Positions 7,111-15,509 of a stretch of DNA of 38,791 nt are shown here, in pieces. This DNA comes from an uncultured Bacillaceae bacterium (lineage in GTDB: Bacteria > Bacillota > Bacilli > Bacillales > Caldibacillaceae): the NCBI GenBank assembly GCA_937934645.1, contig CALGYZ010000016.1, positions 1-38,791 on the forward strand. Reading direction: 5' to 3'. Within the stretch, counting starts at the first letter, position 1; each line of letters starts with the position of its first letter. The translations under genes were made by a program, and so were the position numbers. Below the pieces are notes generated by a model. The model saw only the letters and a program-made list of their open reading frames with translations. It did not search any database and had not been told where the DNA came from.

Positions 7111-9099
7111 TTGTTGAAAAAAGTGATTAGCTGTTTGACACATTTAAAACCAAAACTAATTTTGTCTTATTCATTATTACTTATCATTCCGGCGATGTTG
7201 TCAGGGGGATTTTCCTATTTCACGATCAAAAAAGCGCTGGAAAATGAAATGAAAAGCAATATGAATGAGAGTATATCTTTATTGAATGAATCGGTCACAA
7301 AAGCGATTGAATCAAAAATAGAAAATATTGAGTTTTTATCGGGACAGATTTCGGCTGAATTGTATAAACGCAACCGCATTTCTGAATTGAAGGATATGCT
7401 CAGCTTTTACGGAAATTTGTTTCCCGGTGAGGTAGAAAATATTTTTGTCGGAACAAATACAGGCTTGGTTATTCAAAACTCCGGGAAAGATTTGGGAAAG
7501 AATTTTGACCCGCGGAAAAGGGAATGGTACTCCCTGTCCATGGAAAATAAGGAAGATATTATTATTACACCGCCCTATATTTCCGCAGCCACAGGGAATA
7601 CGGTCGTAACCATTTCCAAAGTAACGGAAGATCATTCCGGTGTTGTCGGTCTTGATATTTCACTGGATTACCTGCAGCAATTGGCGCAACATGTGCAAAC
7701 CGGTGAAGAAGGGTTTACCGTTTTACTGGATGGAAGCGGGAACATTATTTATCATCCGGAATTTGAACCGGGAAGTGAAGCGAAAGAATCCTTTTTCAAA
7801 CGAATGTATGAAAAAGCTCAAGGGGAATTCGAATACATAGACGGCGGTCAAAGCCGTTTGATGGGCTATACGACCAATAATGTGACCAATTGGAAAATAG
7901 GAGGCAATTTATCGTATACAGAAATTGCCGATGCAGCCCGTCCGGTTTTACATAGAACGATAATGATCACCGGGTTGTTTTTTGCCATAGGCGCTGTCCT
8001 TATTTACCTCATCATAAGATCGATTATTAAACCGGTGAAACAGTTACATAATCAAGCCATTACGATCAGTAACGGCGACCTGACCGGAAAAGCAGATGTT
8101 AAGACAGATGACGAAATTGGCCGTTTGGCACAATCCATTAATATAATGCAAGACATGTTGAGGGAGATGATTCTAAAAATTTCCCGGGCTTCTGAGCAAA
8201 TTAAAAATTATAGCGGGGAATTATCTGGATCGGCAAATGAAGTGAAAAAAGGTGCGGAACAAATTTCCTCAACGATCGTCGAGCTGGCAACAGGGGCGGA
8301 GGAACAAGCCGGTCATACAAGCGAATTGTCTTCCGCCATGGAGGAATTTAAAAATCATCTGGAAGAAGTACATGAATTTAGTGAAGAAATTTATTCAATG
8401 TCAAAGCATGTATTACATATGACAACAGAAGGCAGCCGGCTAATGGAAGACTCGGCGGAACAAATGAAACAAATCCACCATGCAGTCCGGTCATCGGTCC
8501 ATCGTATCGAAGGTTTGAGGGAAAAGTCAGGAGAAATCTCACAACTTGTCACTGTTATTAAAGAGATTGCTGATCAAACGAATATGCTGGCCTTGAATGC
8601 ATCTATTGAAGCGGCGAGAGCCGGTGAGCACGGAAAAGGTTTTGCCGTTGTGGCCGATGAAGTCGGCAAGTTGGCAGAACAAGTCAGTCAATCCGTGGGG
8701 AATATATCGGAAATCGTCCGGAGTATTCAAAATGAAACGTTAAGTGTATCTAATGTTTTACAGGAAGGATATAAGGAAGTGGAAGAAGGGGAAAACAAGA
8801 TCCATCTGACGGAAGAAACATTCCGGAATATACAGGATCTGATCACAAAAGAAACAGAGGATATAATCACCATGACAGAGACGCTATCAAAAGTTTCGGT
8901 AAAAGGCCAGGAGATGAGCAGTTCAATCCAGGAGATTGCGGCAATCTCGGAGGAAGCGGCTGCAGGAGTGGAACAAACAGCATCACAAAGTGAACAGTTT
9001 GCAAACGCCATGAAGGAGAACGCCAGAAGTGCAGGGGAGCTTGCCCGCCTGGCGGAGGAACTGTCAGCGATGATCCAGAAATTTAAATTATCTTCATAA
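7111..9099 (+). CDS. Methyl-accepting chemotaxis protein with dCache sensor
   Basis: A 662-residue membrane chemoreceptor that feeds the CheA/CheW pathway. Order: membrane helix 1 (about 15-38), extracellular double-Cache sensor (about 40-278), helix 2 (about 283-303), HAMP (304-357), then a long methylation/signalling coiled coil with the conserved tip EIADQTNMLALNASIEAARAGE (about 487-508). In the sensor, R137, W139, Y140 and D182 match most of the amino-acid-binding motif described for dCache_1AA receptors; the tyrosine expected near 132 is Phe. Thus an amino-acid or amine ligand is plausible but not shown. Start TTG 7111 fits GGGAAGGGTG at 7096-7105. It is expressed behind a c-di-GMP riboswitch. 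Confidence 0.95.
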   Translation: MLKKVISCLTHLKPKLILSYSLLLIIPAMLSGGFSYFTIKKALENEMKSNMNESISLLNESVTKAIESKIENIEFLSGQISAELYKRNRISELKDMLSFYGNLFPGEVENIFVGTNTGLVIQNSGKDLGKNFDPRKREWYSLSMENKEDIIITPPYISAATGNTVVTISKVTEDHSGVVGLDISLDYLQQLAQHVQTGEEGFTVLLDGSGNIIYHPEFEPGSEAKESFFKRMYEKAQGEFEYIDGGQSRLMGYTTNNVTNWKIGGNLSYTEIADAARPVLHRTIMITGLFFAIGAVLIYLIIRSIIKPVKQLHNQAITISNGDLTGKADVKTDDEIGRLAQSINIMQDMLREMILKISRASEQIKNYSGELSGSANEVKKGAEQISSTIVELATGAEEQAGHTSELSSAMEEFKNHLEEVHEFSEEIYSMSKHVLHMTTEGSRLMEDSAEQMKQIHHAVRSSVHRIEGLREKSGEISQLVTVIKEIADQTNMLALNASIEAARAGEHGKGFAVVADEVGKLAEQVSQSVGNISEIVRSIQNETLSVSNVLQEGYKEVEEGENKIHLTEETFRNIQDLITKETEDIITMTETLSKVSVKGQEMSSSIQEIAAISEEAAAGVEQTASQSEQFANAMKENARSAGELARLAEELSAMIQKFKLSS

Positions 9100-9174
9100 G
9101 GTCATGCTTTTTAGCAATGATATAGAGATGCAATAAGAAAAACATCACCGGAATAATATAGGGGGTATAATGAT

Positions 9175-9516
9175 TTGTTGGAATTAAGAAATTCAGCTCA
9201 TTACACATTATTGGCCGAGCAATTCAGGATGGACGAATCTGATCCCTTCTATCAACTGATCAATGATTCGTTAAAGCGCTTTTTTGACTTTATCTATCAT
9301 TATACCGATTTGGTATTCATTGATTTTATTGATGAAAGTACAATTTATGAATATATTAGATACCACAAAAAAACAGGTTTTAAACACGTCAGTTTCCAGC
9401 AAGTGATTAAAGATGTTAAAGCATTTCTGTTTTTCTTGAAATATATTAAAAATAAAAAGCATGTCCCGCCGGTTGATTTATCCTTAAAAAATTACTCGTT
9501 ATGGGCAAGGTTATAG
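9175..9516 (+). CDS. SwrA-like small protein (candidate swarming regulator)
   Basis: A 113-residue basic, alpha-helical protein with no membrane segment. It resembles B. subtilis SwrA (117 residues), the co-activator with DegU of the fla/che operon: YT.L.EQ near the start, a helix ending in ..HYT (SwrA ..NYT), ..DFIDES..YEYIRYH (SwrA ..DINEE...YFNYL), and most clearly the C-terminal DLSLKNYSLWARL against SwrA DFSLSNVTLWMTQ. The comparison is from memory. The middle also looks like the SAM-like core-binding fold of tyrosine recombinases, but no catalytic domain follows. It starts with TTG 9175 after GGGGG and lies 75 bases behind the chemoreceptor with no terminator between, so both may share the c-di-GMP-controlled transcript. 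Confidence 0.6.
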   Translation: MLELRNSAHYTLLAEQFRMDESDPFYQLINDSLKRFFDFIYHYTDLVFIDFIDESTIYEYIRYHKKTGFKHVSFQQVIKDVKAFLFFLKYIKNKKHVPPVDLSLKNYSLWARL

Positions 9517-9557
9517 ATTCAATCAAACCGGGCAATCCGGAGCTCCGGCAGTTTTTT

Positions 9558-9594
9558 ACAGGCTGAACCGTTTTTTGGTTCAGTCTGTTTTTTG
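9558..9594 (+). terminator. Terminator of the chemoreceptor / SwrA-like unit
   Basis: A 12-bp stem (ACAGGCTGAACC at 9558-9569 with GGTTCAGTCTGT at 9577-9588, one G-U) is followed by T6. It is the first terminator downstream of 7111, supporting a two-gene transcript. Confidence 0.9.
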
Positions 9595-9599
9595 TCAAT

Positions 9600-9939
9600 A
9601 GAGCCATCCGTCCGGGTGCGAAAAAGTCCTGTTTTTTGAAAATGGAGTTGAACATTTGCTTGATCGCAGTGGATACATTTACATACGGGTTTGTTGATTT
9701 ATTTTGGCACCAGAATCCGACTCGCCGGAACGAATAGATGCCCGAATGTAGGGAAAAAATGTATTAACGGCCATCCGCTACCGGAGGCCGTACCGGAATT
9801 TTCCACGGAATTCTTTTTCAAAAAACAGGTGTGGAAAAATTCCCGCCGTTCTTTACCGGGGAATAAAGCACTTTTGTAAAGCAAGTATTTATATTATAAT
9901 AACTTTGGTGATTTTATATCATTTTAAGGGGAATGCACA
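9600..9939. other. Intergenic region with a long inverted repeat
   Basis: No gene seen. An inverted repeat GGAATTTTCCAC (9795-9806) / GTGGAAAAATTCC (9831-9843) could form a hairpin with a 24-base loop; no T run follows, so it is not an ordinary terminator. A TATAAT at 9895-9900 with a poor -35 is the likely -10 for the purC-like gene. Confidence 0.4.
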
Positions 9940-10626
9940 ATGAAACTGAAATACAGCGGAAAAACGAAAGATGTTTATGAATTGGAAGACGGAAATTATT
10001 TGTTGAAGTTTAAGGATGATTTGACAGGGGAAGACGGTGTGTTTGACCCCGGCGCAAATACCGTCGGCCTGACGATGGAAGGGGCCGGACGGGCAGGATT
10101 GAGAATTACAAAATATTTTTTTGAACTGTTAAACAAGAAGGGAATACCGACCCATTATATTGATGCCGACATTGAAAATCAGACGATGACGGTCAAGCCG
10201 GCGGAAATGTTCGGGAAAGGTCTTGAAGTCATTTGCCGTTACCGTGCGGCCGGCAGTTTCCTGCAGAGATATGGTCTATATGCGAAAGAAGGACAACCGC
10301 TGGATGCATTTGTGGAAGTGACGTTAAAAGATGATGAGCGGGGGGACCCGCCGATCAGTGAAGATGCTCTCGATATGCTCGGCATTTTATCAAAAGAAGA
10401 ATATAAAGTTTTAAAATCCCTCACCCGGGAAATCGGTGAAATTGTTAAAGATGAGCTGGCTAAAAGAGGGATTGAACTGTATGATATAAAATTTGAGTTC
10501 GGACGGATTGGGAAAGATAAACAAATTGCCCTGATTGACGAAATTTCCGGCGGAAACATGCGCGCCTATAAAGATGGAAAATACATCGAACCTCTGGAAT
10601 TGGAAAAATTATTGCTGGAAGACTAA
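9940..10626 (+). CDS. Divergent SAICAR synthetase (PurC-like)
   Basis: A 228-residue protein of the PurC family, which condenses CAIR with aspartate using ATP in purine synthesis. It has Y.GKTKDVYELEDG (ATP-loop region), the CRYRAAGS segment equivalent to VRN.AAGS, EVTLKDDERGDPPIS in place of E..YKDDA.GDP.I, and LIDEISGGNMR in place of the usual DEI.PD..R.WD. It therefore belongs to a distinct subgroup, like second PurC copies in some Clostridia and Bacilli. No other pur gene is near, whereas the usual purC lies in the large pur operon. AAGGGGA precedes ATG 9940. Substrate and role as a paralogue are uncertain. Confidence 0.8.
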   Translation: MKLKYSGKTKDVYELEDGNYLLKFKDDLTGEDGVFDPGANTVGLTMEGAGRAGLRITKYFFELLNKKGIPTHYIDADIENQTMTVKPAEMFGKGLEVICRYRAAGSFLQRYGLYAKEGQPLDAFVEVTLKDDERGDPPISEDALDMLGILSKEEYKVLKSLTREIGEIVKDELAKRGIELYDIKFEFGRIGKDKQIALIDEISGGNMRAYKDGKYIEPLELEKLLLED

Positions 10627-10639
10627 AAAAACACCGGGT

Positions 10640-10689
10640 ATATCAGCATCTCAAACAGTCCAGAAGACCGAGGTGCTGATATTTTTTTG
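10640..10689 (+). terminator. Terminator after the purC-like gene
   Basis: A long stem (ATATCAGCATCT from 10640 with AGGTGCTGATAT at 10671-10682) is followed by TTTTTT. The next gene begins only 40 bases later. Confidence 0.88.
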
Positions 10690-10729
10690 GCCAGCAGATG
10701 CCTCAGGAGTTGGAAAGGAGAAGAAGGGA

Positions 10730-11149
10730 ATGCAAAGAAAGCTGATCTATTTTTTATGTACGGGAAACTCATGTCGGAGCCAAATGGCGGAAGGATGGGC
10801 AAAAAAGTATCTCGGCGGACGGTGGGACGTACGGAGCGCCGGAATTGAGGCCCATGGTGTGCATCCGGAAGCTGTCAAAGTGATGCAGGAAGCAGGAATT
10901 GATATTTCCGATCAGACGTCCGAATGTATTGATCCCGGGATATTAAACAAAGCCGATCTTGTTGTGACGCTTTGCGGTGACGCCAAGGACCGCTGTCCGG
11001 CCCTGCATCCCCATGTAAAAAAAGTGCATTGGGGATTCGATGATCCGAAAGCAGCGGAAGGAACAGAAGAAGAAAGACGGGAGGTTTTCCGGCGGGTCCG
11101 GGATGAAATTGGGAAACGGATCAAACAGTTTGCTGAAACCGGGAAATAA
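10730..11149 (+). CDS. arsC: Arsenate reductase, thioredoxin-coupled
   Basis: A 139-residue low-molecular-weight-phosphatase-fold enzyme that reduces arsenate to arsenite using thioredoxin. The P-loop CTGNSCR (Cys10-Arg16) and the redox pair Cys82 and Cys89 (LCGDAKDRC) are all intact. The sequence is close to B. subtilis ArsC throughout (AGIEAHG, HWGFDDP, RVRDEIG). ATG 10730 follows GGAGAAGAAGGG. It is not accompanied by arsR, arsB or acr3, so arsenite export must be encoded elsewhere. No terminator is visible before the DUF6141 gene, so co-transcription is possible. Confidence 0.95.
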   Translation: MQRKLIYFLCTGNSCRSQMAEGWAKKYLGGRWDVRSAGIEAHGVHPEAVKVMQEAGIDISDQTSECIDPGILNKADLVVTLCGDAKDRCPALHPHVKKVHWGFDDPKAAEGTEEERREVFRRVRDEIGKRIKQFAETGK

Positions 11150-11222
11150 TTTGCCTGCGGTAAAAACAAACGCATGTTTGTACATCATCGGAAAGCTCAG
11201 CAATTTTGGAGGTAATGAACAA

Positions 11223-11741
11223 ATGAAACAACGTGGCCCCGTCATTTACCGTGAAGTTCAACGCCCCCGGCTGATCTGGTTATGGATGGTCATTTTACCT
11301 GTTGCCGCATTTTTTTGGTACTGCTTTATAAAACAAGTTATTTTCGGTCTGCCGGTTGGAAATAAACCGGCGCCGGACGTTGCGCTCGTTATTTTCTGGA
11401 TCATTTTCAGCATCGGACTTCCCGCATTTTTCAAAAAGATGAAACTGGTCACCGAAGTGCGCAAAAACGGTCTGTATATCCGCTATGTGCCGTTTTATCC
11501 GGGTTACCGAGAATTTTTATTTAAAGATATCGACCAGTATGTCCGGGTTACCTACTCACCTGTAAAGCGGTTTGGCGGCTGGGGTGTCCGTTTTAATACG
11601 GAAGGGGAAACCGGCTATATTGTCAGCGGGAATGAAGGGATCGAATTGCTGATGGCCGACGGTAACATTATTGTACTCGGAACCCAAAATGCCAGCCGGC
11701 TGATGGAAGCCATTGAATCGGCATTCAAGCGGACAGAATAA
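11223..11741 (+). CDS. DUF6141-type membrane protein
   Basis: A 172-residue protein with two membrane helices (about 18-38 and 52-72) followed by a soluble region. The pattern IYREVQR...WLW near the start, GNKPAPD, LVTEVRKNGLYIRY.PF, and FGGWGVRFNTEG..GYIVSG matches the DUF6141 family as I remember it. Function unknown; the C-terminal part resembles PH-like or photosystem-assembly-type beta domains only loosely. GGAGG at 11209-11213 supports ATG 11223; a nearer ATG at 11216 terminates at once. It lies about 70 bases behind arsC. Confidence 0.65.
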   Translation: MKQRGPVIYREVQRPRLIWLWMVILPVAAFFWYCFIKQVIFGLPVGNKPAPDVALVIFWIIFSIGLPAFFKKMKLVTEVRKNGLYIRYVPFYPGYREFLFKDIDQYVRVTYSPVKRFGGWGVRFNTEGETGYIVSGNEGIELLMADGNIIVLGTQNASRLMEAIESAFKRTE

Positions 11742-11850
11742 AGTACGGACATACGGATGTCGGAATCAAACAATATTTCCGCTCTGTCCCTTACCAACCG
11801 TATATGTCCTTCATACAATGTAAGGACAAACCAGAATTGGGGTGTGGGCA

Positions 11851-12588
11851 ATGGGACAAAAAATGATCACGATTTTTTTGCACATTCCAAAAACAGGCGG
11901 GACAACGCTAAACTCCGTATTTCAAAAACAATTTGTATCGAACGAATTGTTTGATCATGACCGTTTTCAAAACAAGATTATGACAATAGAAGATTTAAAG
12001 GAAAGAGAAAAAGAACAATTAAAAGGTGTATCCGGCCATTATTTTTACGGAGTACACGAATACTTTTCCAAACCGTGCCAGTATTTCACGATGCTCAGGG
12101 ATCCGATTGAACGGGTGATATCGTCCTACTACTTCTTGCAAACTTATCCCATCTATCCGCAAGTACGGGACATGACTTTGGACGAGTTTGTCAAACAGAT
12201 GCCTTTTGCACAAAATTTACAAACAAAAATGGTTTCAGGCGTGAGAAGAAATCCTAATTTGCAGAAGGCGCTGGAAAATCTGAGAGCGTTTAAGGTTACC
12301 GGCATCACGGAGCAGTTTGACGAGTCTCTTTTTCTCATGAAACGGGAGTTCGGCTGGAAAAATATTTTTTATACGAAGAAAAATGTGACGAAAACGCGGA
12401 AATCACGGTCTGAAATACCGCCAGAAACGATCCGGTTGATTAAGGAATATAACAAACTGGATATAAAACTTTATCATTTTGGTAAACAATTATTAGCGGA
12501 AATGCTGAATGAGTTTACGGAGCAGGAAAAACAGGAACTGGATGCGTTTAAAAAGGAACAGCACAAACAGATACAAAAAGGGCAGTAA
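11851..12588 (+). CDS. Sulfotransferase family 2 protein
   Basis: A 245-residue cytosolic protein of the PAPS-dependent sulfotransferase family. The 5'-phosphosulfate loop is HIPKTGGTTL (11-20) and the 3'-phosphate-binding motif is LRDPIERVISSYY (about 87-99). The C-terminus is a charged helix rich in Glu, Lys and Gln. Such enzymes transfer sulfate to sugars or lipids; bacterial members often modify surface glycans, but no glycan genes are nearby and the acceptor cannot be inferred. ATG 11851 is preferred over GTG 11842 because GGGGTG lies at the right distance. Between this gene and the previous one is an imperfect inverted repeat around GGACATACGG / CCGTATATGTCC. Confidence 0.85.
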   Translation: MGQKMITIFLHIPKTGGTTLNSVFQKQFVSNELFDHDRFQNKIMTIEDLKEREKEQLKGVSGHYFYGVHEYFSKPCQYFTMLRDPIERVISSYYFLQTYPIYPQVRDMTLDEFVKQMPFAQNLQTKMVSGVRRNPNLQKALENLRAFKVTGITEQFDESLFLMKREFGWKNIFYTKKNVTKTRKSRSEIPPETIRLIKEYNKLDIKLYHFGKQLLAEMLNEFTEQEKQELDAFKKEQHKQIQKGQ

Positions 12589-12631
12589 TGAAACTTTGAA
12601 GTCATAGCTTTCGGATGCGGTAAAACTCCAG

Positions 12632-12660
12632 GGGGGAAACGGTCCGTTTCGCCTTTTTTT
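12632..12660 (+). terminator. Terminator after the sulfotransferase gene
   Basis: Stem GAAACG (12636-12641) with CGTTTC (12645-12650), extended by G-C pairs on the outside, followed by T7. Confidence 0.75.
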
Positions 12661-12740
12661 ATTGATAAAAATTCTGGGAATTGAGCCTTGTCCGTATGTT
12701 TTTATGGAAAGCGGCTAAACTAATTGTGGAGGTGAACAAT

Positions 12741-12872
12741 GTGCCAAAACGAAAAGCGGATCCGTCCACGATCGGTCTAGGATCATCGGAAACCAAGGGA
12801 CAGGGAACAACCCGGAGGGAAACGGGAAAATACGGGCTGGATTCCTCAAGAAAGAAAAAGAAACGTTCATAA
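12741..12872 (+). CDS. yuzL: YuzL-type small basic protein
   Basis: A 43-residue, highly basic, probably disordered protein starting MPKRKADPSTIGLGSS and ending in a Lys/Arg cluster. The DPS.IGLGSS..KGQGTT..ETG pattern is that of the YuzL family, small proteins of spore formers related in character to minor acid-soluble spore proteins. GTG 12741 has a perfect TGGAGGTGA 6 bases upstream. It is a single-gene unit bounded by a terminator. A role in the spore core is inference from family and organism type. Confidence 0.75.
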   Translation: MPKRKADPSTIGLGSSETKGQGTTRRETGKYGLDSSRKKKKRS

Positions 12873-12905
12873 AGACATATTCCTCTTCCTTCTGCCCGGA
12901 AATAC

Positions 12906-12936
12906 GGCTGAACCGGAAACGGATTCAGCCTTTTTA
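12906..12936 (+). terminator. Terminator after yuzL
   Basis: GGCTGAACC (12906-12914) pairs with GGATTCAGCC (12921-12930), followed by T5. Confidence 0.85.
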
Positions 12937-13250
12937 TTCTGTATCATCCTGTTGACATTTACCTCCCCATTGTTTCATAGAAACGGACGAAACGGAGCCT
13001 GTTTTTTGTTTGCCGGTATGTATAATATTCCGGAGGACGGGAAAACAGCGGATTCGGATCATCTTTCAGGCGGAGAATTTGACAAAATTTATGATCAAAG
13101 AGGACGGAGGGTCAGTTGCGCGGGAGCTGTCCTTCACGGGCAGGAAGTATTCACCGGATTCATGGAATTTTTATAATTGTAATATAATGGATGATGAATT
13201 GATTGATTGAATGATATTTTTACAATACATAAGAATATAGAACGAATCGT
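12937..13250. other. Intergenic region without a supported gene
   Basis: Short open frames exist here but none has a ribosome-binding site plus a recognisable family. Two TATAAT sequences (13172-13177 and 13183-13188) lie about 90 bp before the AI-2E-family gene and are candidate -10 elements. Confidence 0.4.
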
Positions 13251-13271
13251 TTGGAAGGAAAGAGTTTCCCT

Positions 13272-14333
13272 TTGAATTTTAAACAGATTTTTACCCCGAA
13301 ACGGCTGGTTACCAGCCTGGTGTTTGCTTTAATCATTGTTTTGTTTTACTTTCACTCATCGGCTTTTATGCCTTTTATTCTTGCTGTTATTACAGCATTG
13401 GTTCTTGAGCCGCCCGTGCAATTTTTCCAAAAAACGTTGAAGTTGAAGAAACGGCTTCCGGCGGTCATCATTGTATTTGTTTTATTTCTTTTATTTTTAG
13501 CCCTCCTTGCGTACTTTGCAATTACCCGCCTGGTGAGCAAGACCATTCACTTTGTGGAACGTCTCCCCGGGTATACCGTGCAAATCATTGAATATGTTGA
13601 GTCAGTAATCGGGCGTTTTAATGAGACAGTGGCCAGCCTGCCCCAAATCGTCATAGATGAAATCGATAAATTTAACACATCCCTGATGACGTGGGTGACG
13701 AATGCCGCCCAGGATGCGCTGGCGTATTTGGCCGGATGGGTGCAGGGAATCCCTTATGCGGTCATTGTTACGTTAATTTATTTAATTGCTTTATTTTTAA
13801 TCAGCCTTGATTTGCCGAAGTATAAAAGGGGATTTTTTAATTTATTTGAAGAGGAGCATGCGGAAAAAGTCCGGTATATGCTTAACCGCTCGGCAAGGTT
13901 TTTTACCGGATTTTTTAAGGCGCAGTTTCTTGTCAGCATCATCATTTTTGTCGTCAGTTATATCGGCCTCCTCATCATCACTCCGGAACATGCCCTTGTG
14001 ATGGCGATTGTTATTTGGATCATTGACCTTATTCCGGTGATCGGGTCAATTGTCATTTTGGCACCTTGGGCGACTTTCCATTTGATTACCGGGGATACTC
14101 AAACAGGAATTGAGCTGTTCATTTTGGCCGGGATTTTGCTCGTGATCCGCAGAACGGTAGAACCGAAAGTGATGGGAGACCAAATCGGTTTGCCGGCATT
14201 TCCGACATTGCTCGGCTTATGGTTCGGGGTATATTTTTTCGGTGCCATCGGCTTGATTATCGGACCGCTGACAATGATCGCATTATATGCAGCAAAAGAA
14301 GCGGGCTTGATTAATATTCATTTTAAAATTTAA
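13272..14333 (+). CDS. AI-2E family (PF01594) membrane protein
   Basis: A 353-residue protein with about eight membrane helices: a pair near the N-terminus (about 10-50), one near 65-87, an amphipathic soluble stretch (about 95-150), and a C-terminal helix set with the family pattern P.IGSI..LAPWA and EPK.MG..IGL.AF..LLGLWFG...FG..GLIIGP. The family includes TqsA, YtvI, YueF and Na+/H+ antiporter-like members; substrate cannot be read from sequence. TTG 13272 is preferred over TTG 13251 because GGAAGGAAAG (13253-13262) then lies 9 bases upstream and the protein starts MNFKQIFTPKRL. The gene is monocistronic. Confidence 0.88.
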   Translation: MNFKQIFTPKRLVTSLVFALIIVLFYFHSSAFMPFILAVITALVLEPPVQFFQKTLKLKKRLPAVIIVFVLFLLFLALLAYFAITRLVSKTIHFVERLPGYTVQIIEYVESVIGRFNETVASLPQIVIDEIDKFNTSLMTWVTNAAQDALAYLAGWVQGIPYAVIVTLIYLIALFLISLDLPKYKRGFFNLFEEEHAEKVRYMLNRSARFFTGFFKAQFLVSIIIFVVSYIGLLIITPEHALVMAIVIWIIDLIPVIGSIVILAPWATFHLITGDTQTGIELFILAGILLVIRRTVEPKVMGDQIGLPAFPTLLGLWFGVYFFGAIGLIIGPLTMIALYAAKEAGLINIHFKI

Positions 14334-14343
14334 GTTTGCGGTG

Positions 14344-14377
14344 AAAAGCCTTAACTAGTAAAGTTAAGGCTTTTTTG
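14344..14377 (+). terminator. Terminator after the AI-2E-family gene
   Basis: A perfect 12-bp stem AAAAGCCTTAAC / GTTAAGGCTTTT (14344-14355, 14363-14374) ends in a T run. Confidence 0.92.
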
Positions 14378-14420
14378 TTTCCAGGTACAAGCAAATAAAA
14401 ACGATCCCCGTGAAAAATCA

Positions 14421-14468
14421 TTGACAAAGGTAGAATAATATTGTATTATTATCTCAGATTCGAGATAA
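14421..14468 (+). promoter_or_regulatory. mhqOD promoter with MhqR operator
   Basis: TTGACA (14421-14426), a 17-bp spacer and TATTAT (14444-14449) form a near-consensus SigA promoter. Overlapping its downstream edge, TTATCTC-AGATTC-GAGATAA (14449-14468) has perfect 7-bp arms and matches the MhqR operator consensus (tATCTcgaAtTCgAGATa). MhqR is a MarR-type repressor released by quinones and similar electrophiles. Confidence 0.9.
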
Positions 14469-14549
14469 TTTAATTTGAAGTATATTTAGAGAGAATGACG
14501 GATTTGTTTTTATACAGATTGGATAAAAATTTTTCAGGAGTGGGAGATT

Positions 14550-15485
14550 ATGAAGAAAACAGCAGGTATTCACCATATTTCGGCTATTGTCGGTCATCCG
14601 CAGGAAAATATTGATTTTTATGCAGGTATTTTAGGTTTACGGTTTGTGAAAAAGACGGTTAACTTTGATGATCCGGGAACGTATCATTTTTATTTTGGAA
14701 ATGATTATGGAAAGCCGGGAACCATTATTACGTTTTTCCCGTGGGCGGGGGCAAGGAAAGGACGCATCGGCGGCGGCCAGGTAGCCGTGACCGTATATGC
14801 CATACCGCCAGGCTCGATGGTCTTTTGGGAAGAACGGCTGAAAAAGTTTCAAATACCGTTTACCAAAGAAGAACGTTTCGGTGAGACGTATCTCCGGTTT
14901 GAAGATGTCCATGGGCTGATCTTGGAGCTTGTGGAGCGGGAAGAAGGAGAGCTGAATCAGTGGACGTTCGGCGGCGTTTCACCGGAAACAGCCATAAAAG
15001 GTTTCGGCGGTGCGGTTCTTTATTCGACAAACCCCGAATCCACGGAAAATACATTAACAGATGTTATGGGACTGGAACAAACCGGGGAAGATGACAGTTA
15101 TATCCGCTTCCGGTCTTATGCCGACATCGGGAATATCATTGATTTAAAGAAAGAACCGGTGAAGCGGGGAAGAATGGGCGCCGGAGTAGTGCATCATATT
15201 GCCTTCCGGGCGGAAGATCAAGAAGATCATCTGGAATGGCGGAAACATGTTGCCGAAAAGGACTTCATTGTCACCGGTGTCCGCGACCGAAATTACTTTG
15301 ATGCCATCTATTTCCGGGAGTACGGGGATATTTTATTTGAAATCGCCACAGACCCGCCGGGCTTTATGCGTGACGAACCTTATGAAAAACTCGGCAGCGG
15401 CTTAATGTTGCCGCCCCAATATGAACATTACCGTGAGCATTTAAATAAAACATTGATTCCGGTGGAAGTCCGGGAATTGGACTGA
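14550..15485 (+). CDS. mhqO: Ring-cleaving dioxygenase MhqO (vicinal oxygen chelate family)
   Basis: A 311-residue protein made of two glyoxalase/extradiol-dioxygenase halves. The metal-binding pattern is visible as GIHHISAIVG (His near 8), VVHHIAFR (His near 222) and DILFEIATDPPGF (Glu near 273). MhqO, MhqE and MhqA of B. subtilis have this architecture and degrade hydroquinone and catechol adducts. GGAGTGGGAG precedes the ATG. It is the first gene of an operon with mhqD, directly behind an MhqR operator, which makes regulation by electrophile stress very likely. Confidence 0.93.
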   Translation: MKKTAGIHHISAIVGHPQENIDFYAGILGLRFVKKTVNFDDPGTYHFYFGNDYGKPGTIITFFPWAGARKGRIGGGQVAVTVYAIPPGSMVFWEERLKKFQIPFTKEERFGETYLRFEDVHGLILELVEREEGELNQWTFGGVSPETAIKGFGGAVLYSTNPESTENTLTDVMGLEQTGEDDSYIRFRSYADIGNIIDLKKEPVKRGRMGAGVVHHIAFRAEDQEDHLEWRKHVAEKDFIVTGVRDRNYFDAIYFREYGDILFEIATDPPGFMRDEPYEKLGSGLMLPPQYEHYREHLNKTLIPVEVRELD

Positions 15486-15509
15486 ATCATGTAAGGGGAG
15501 AAAAAAGAA

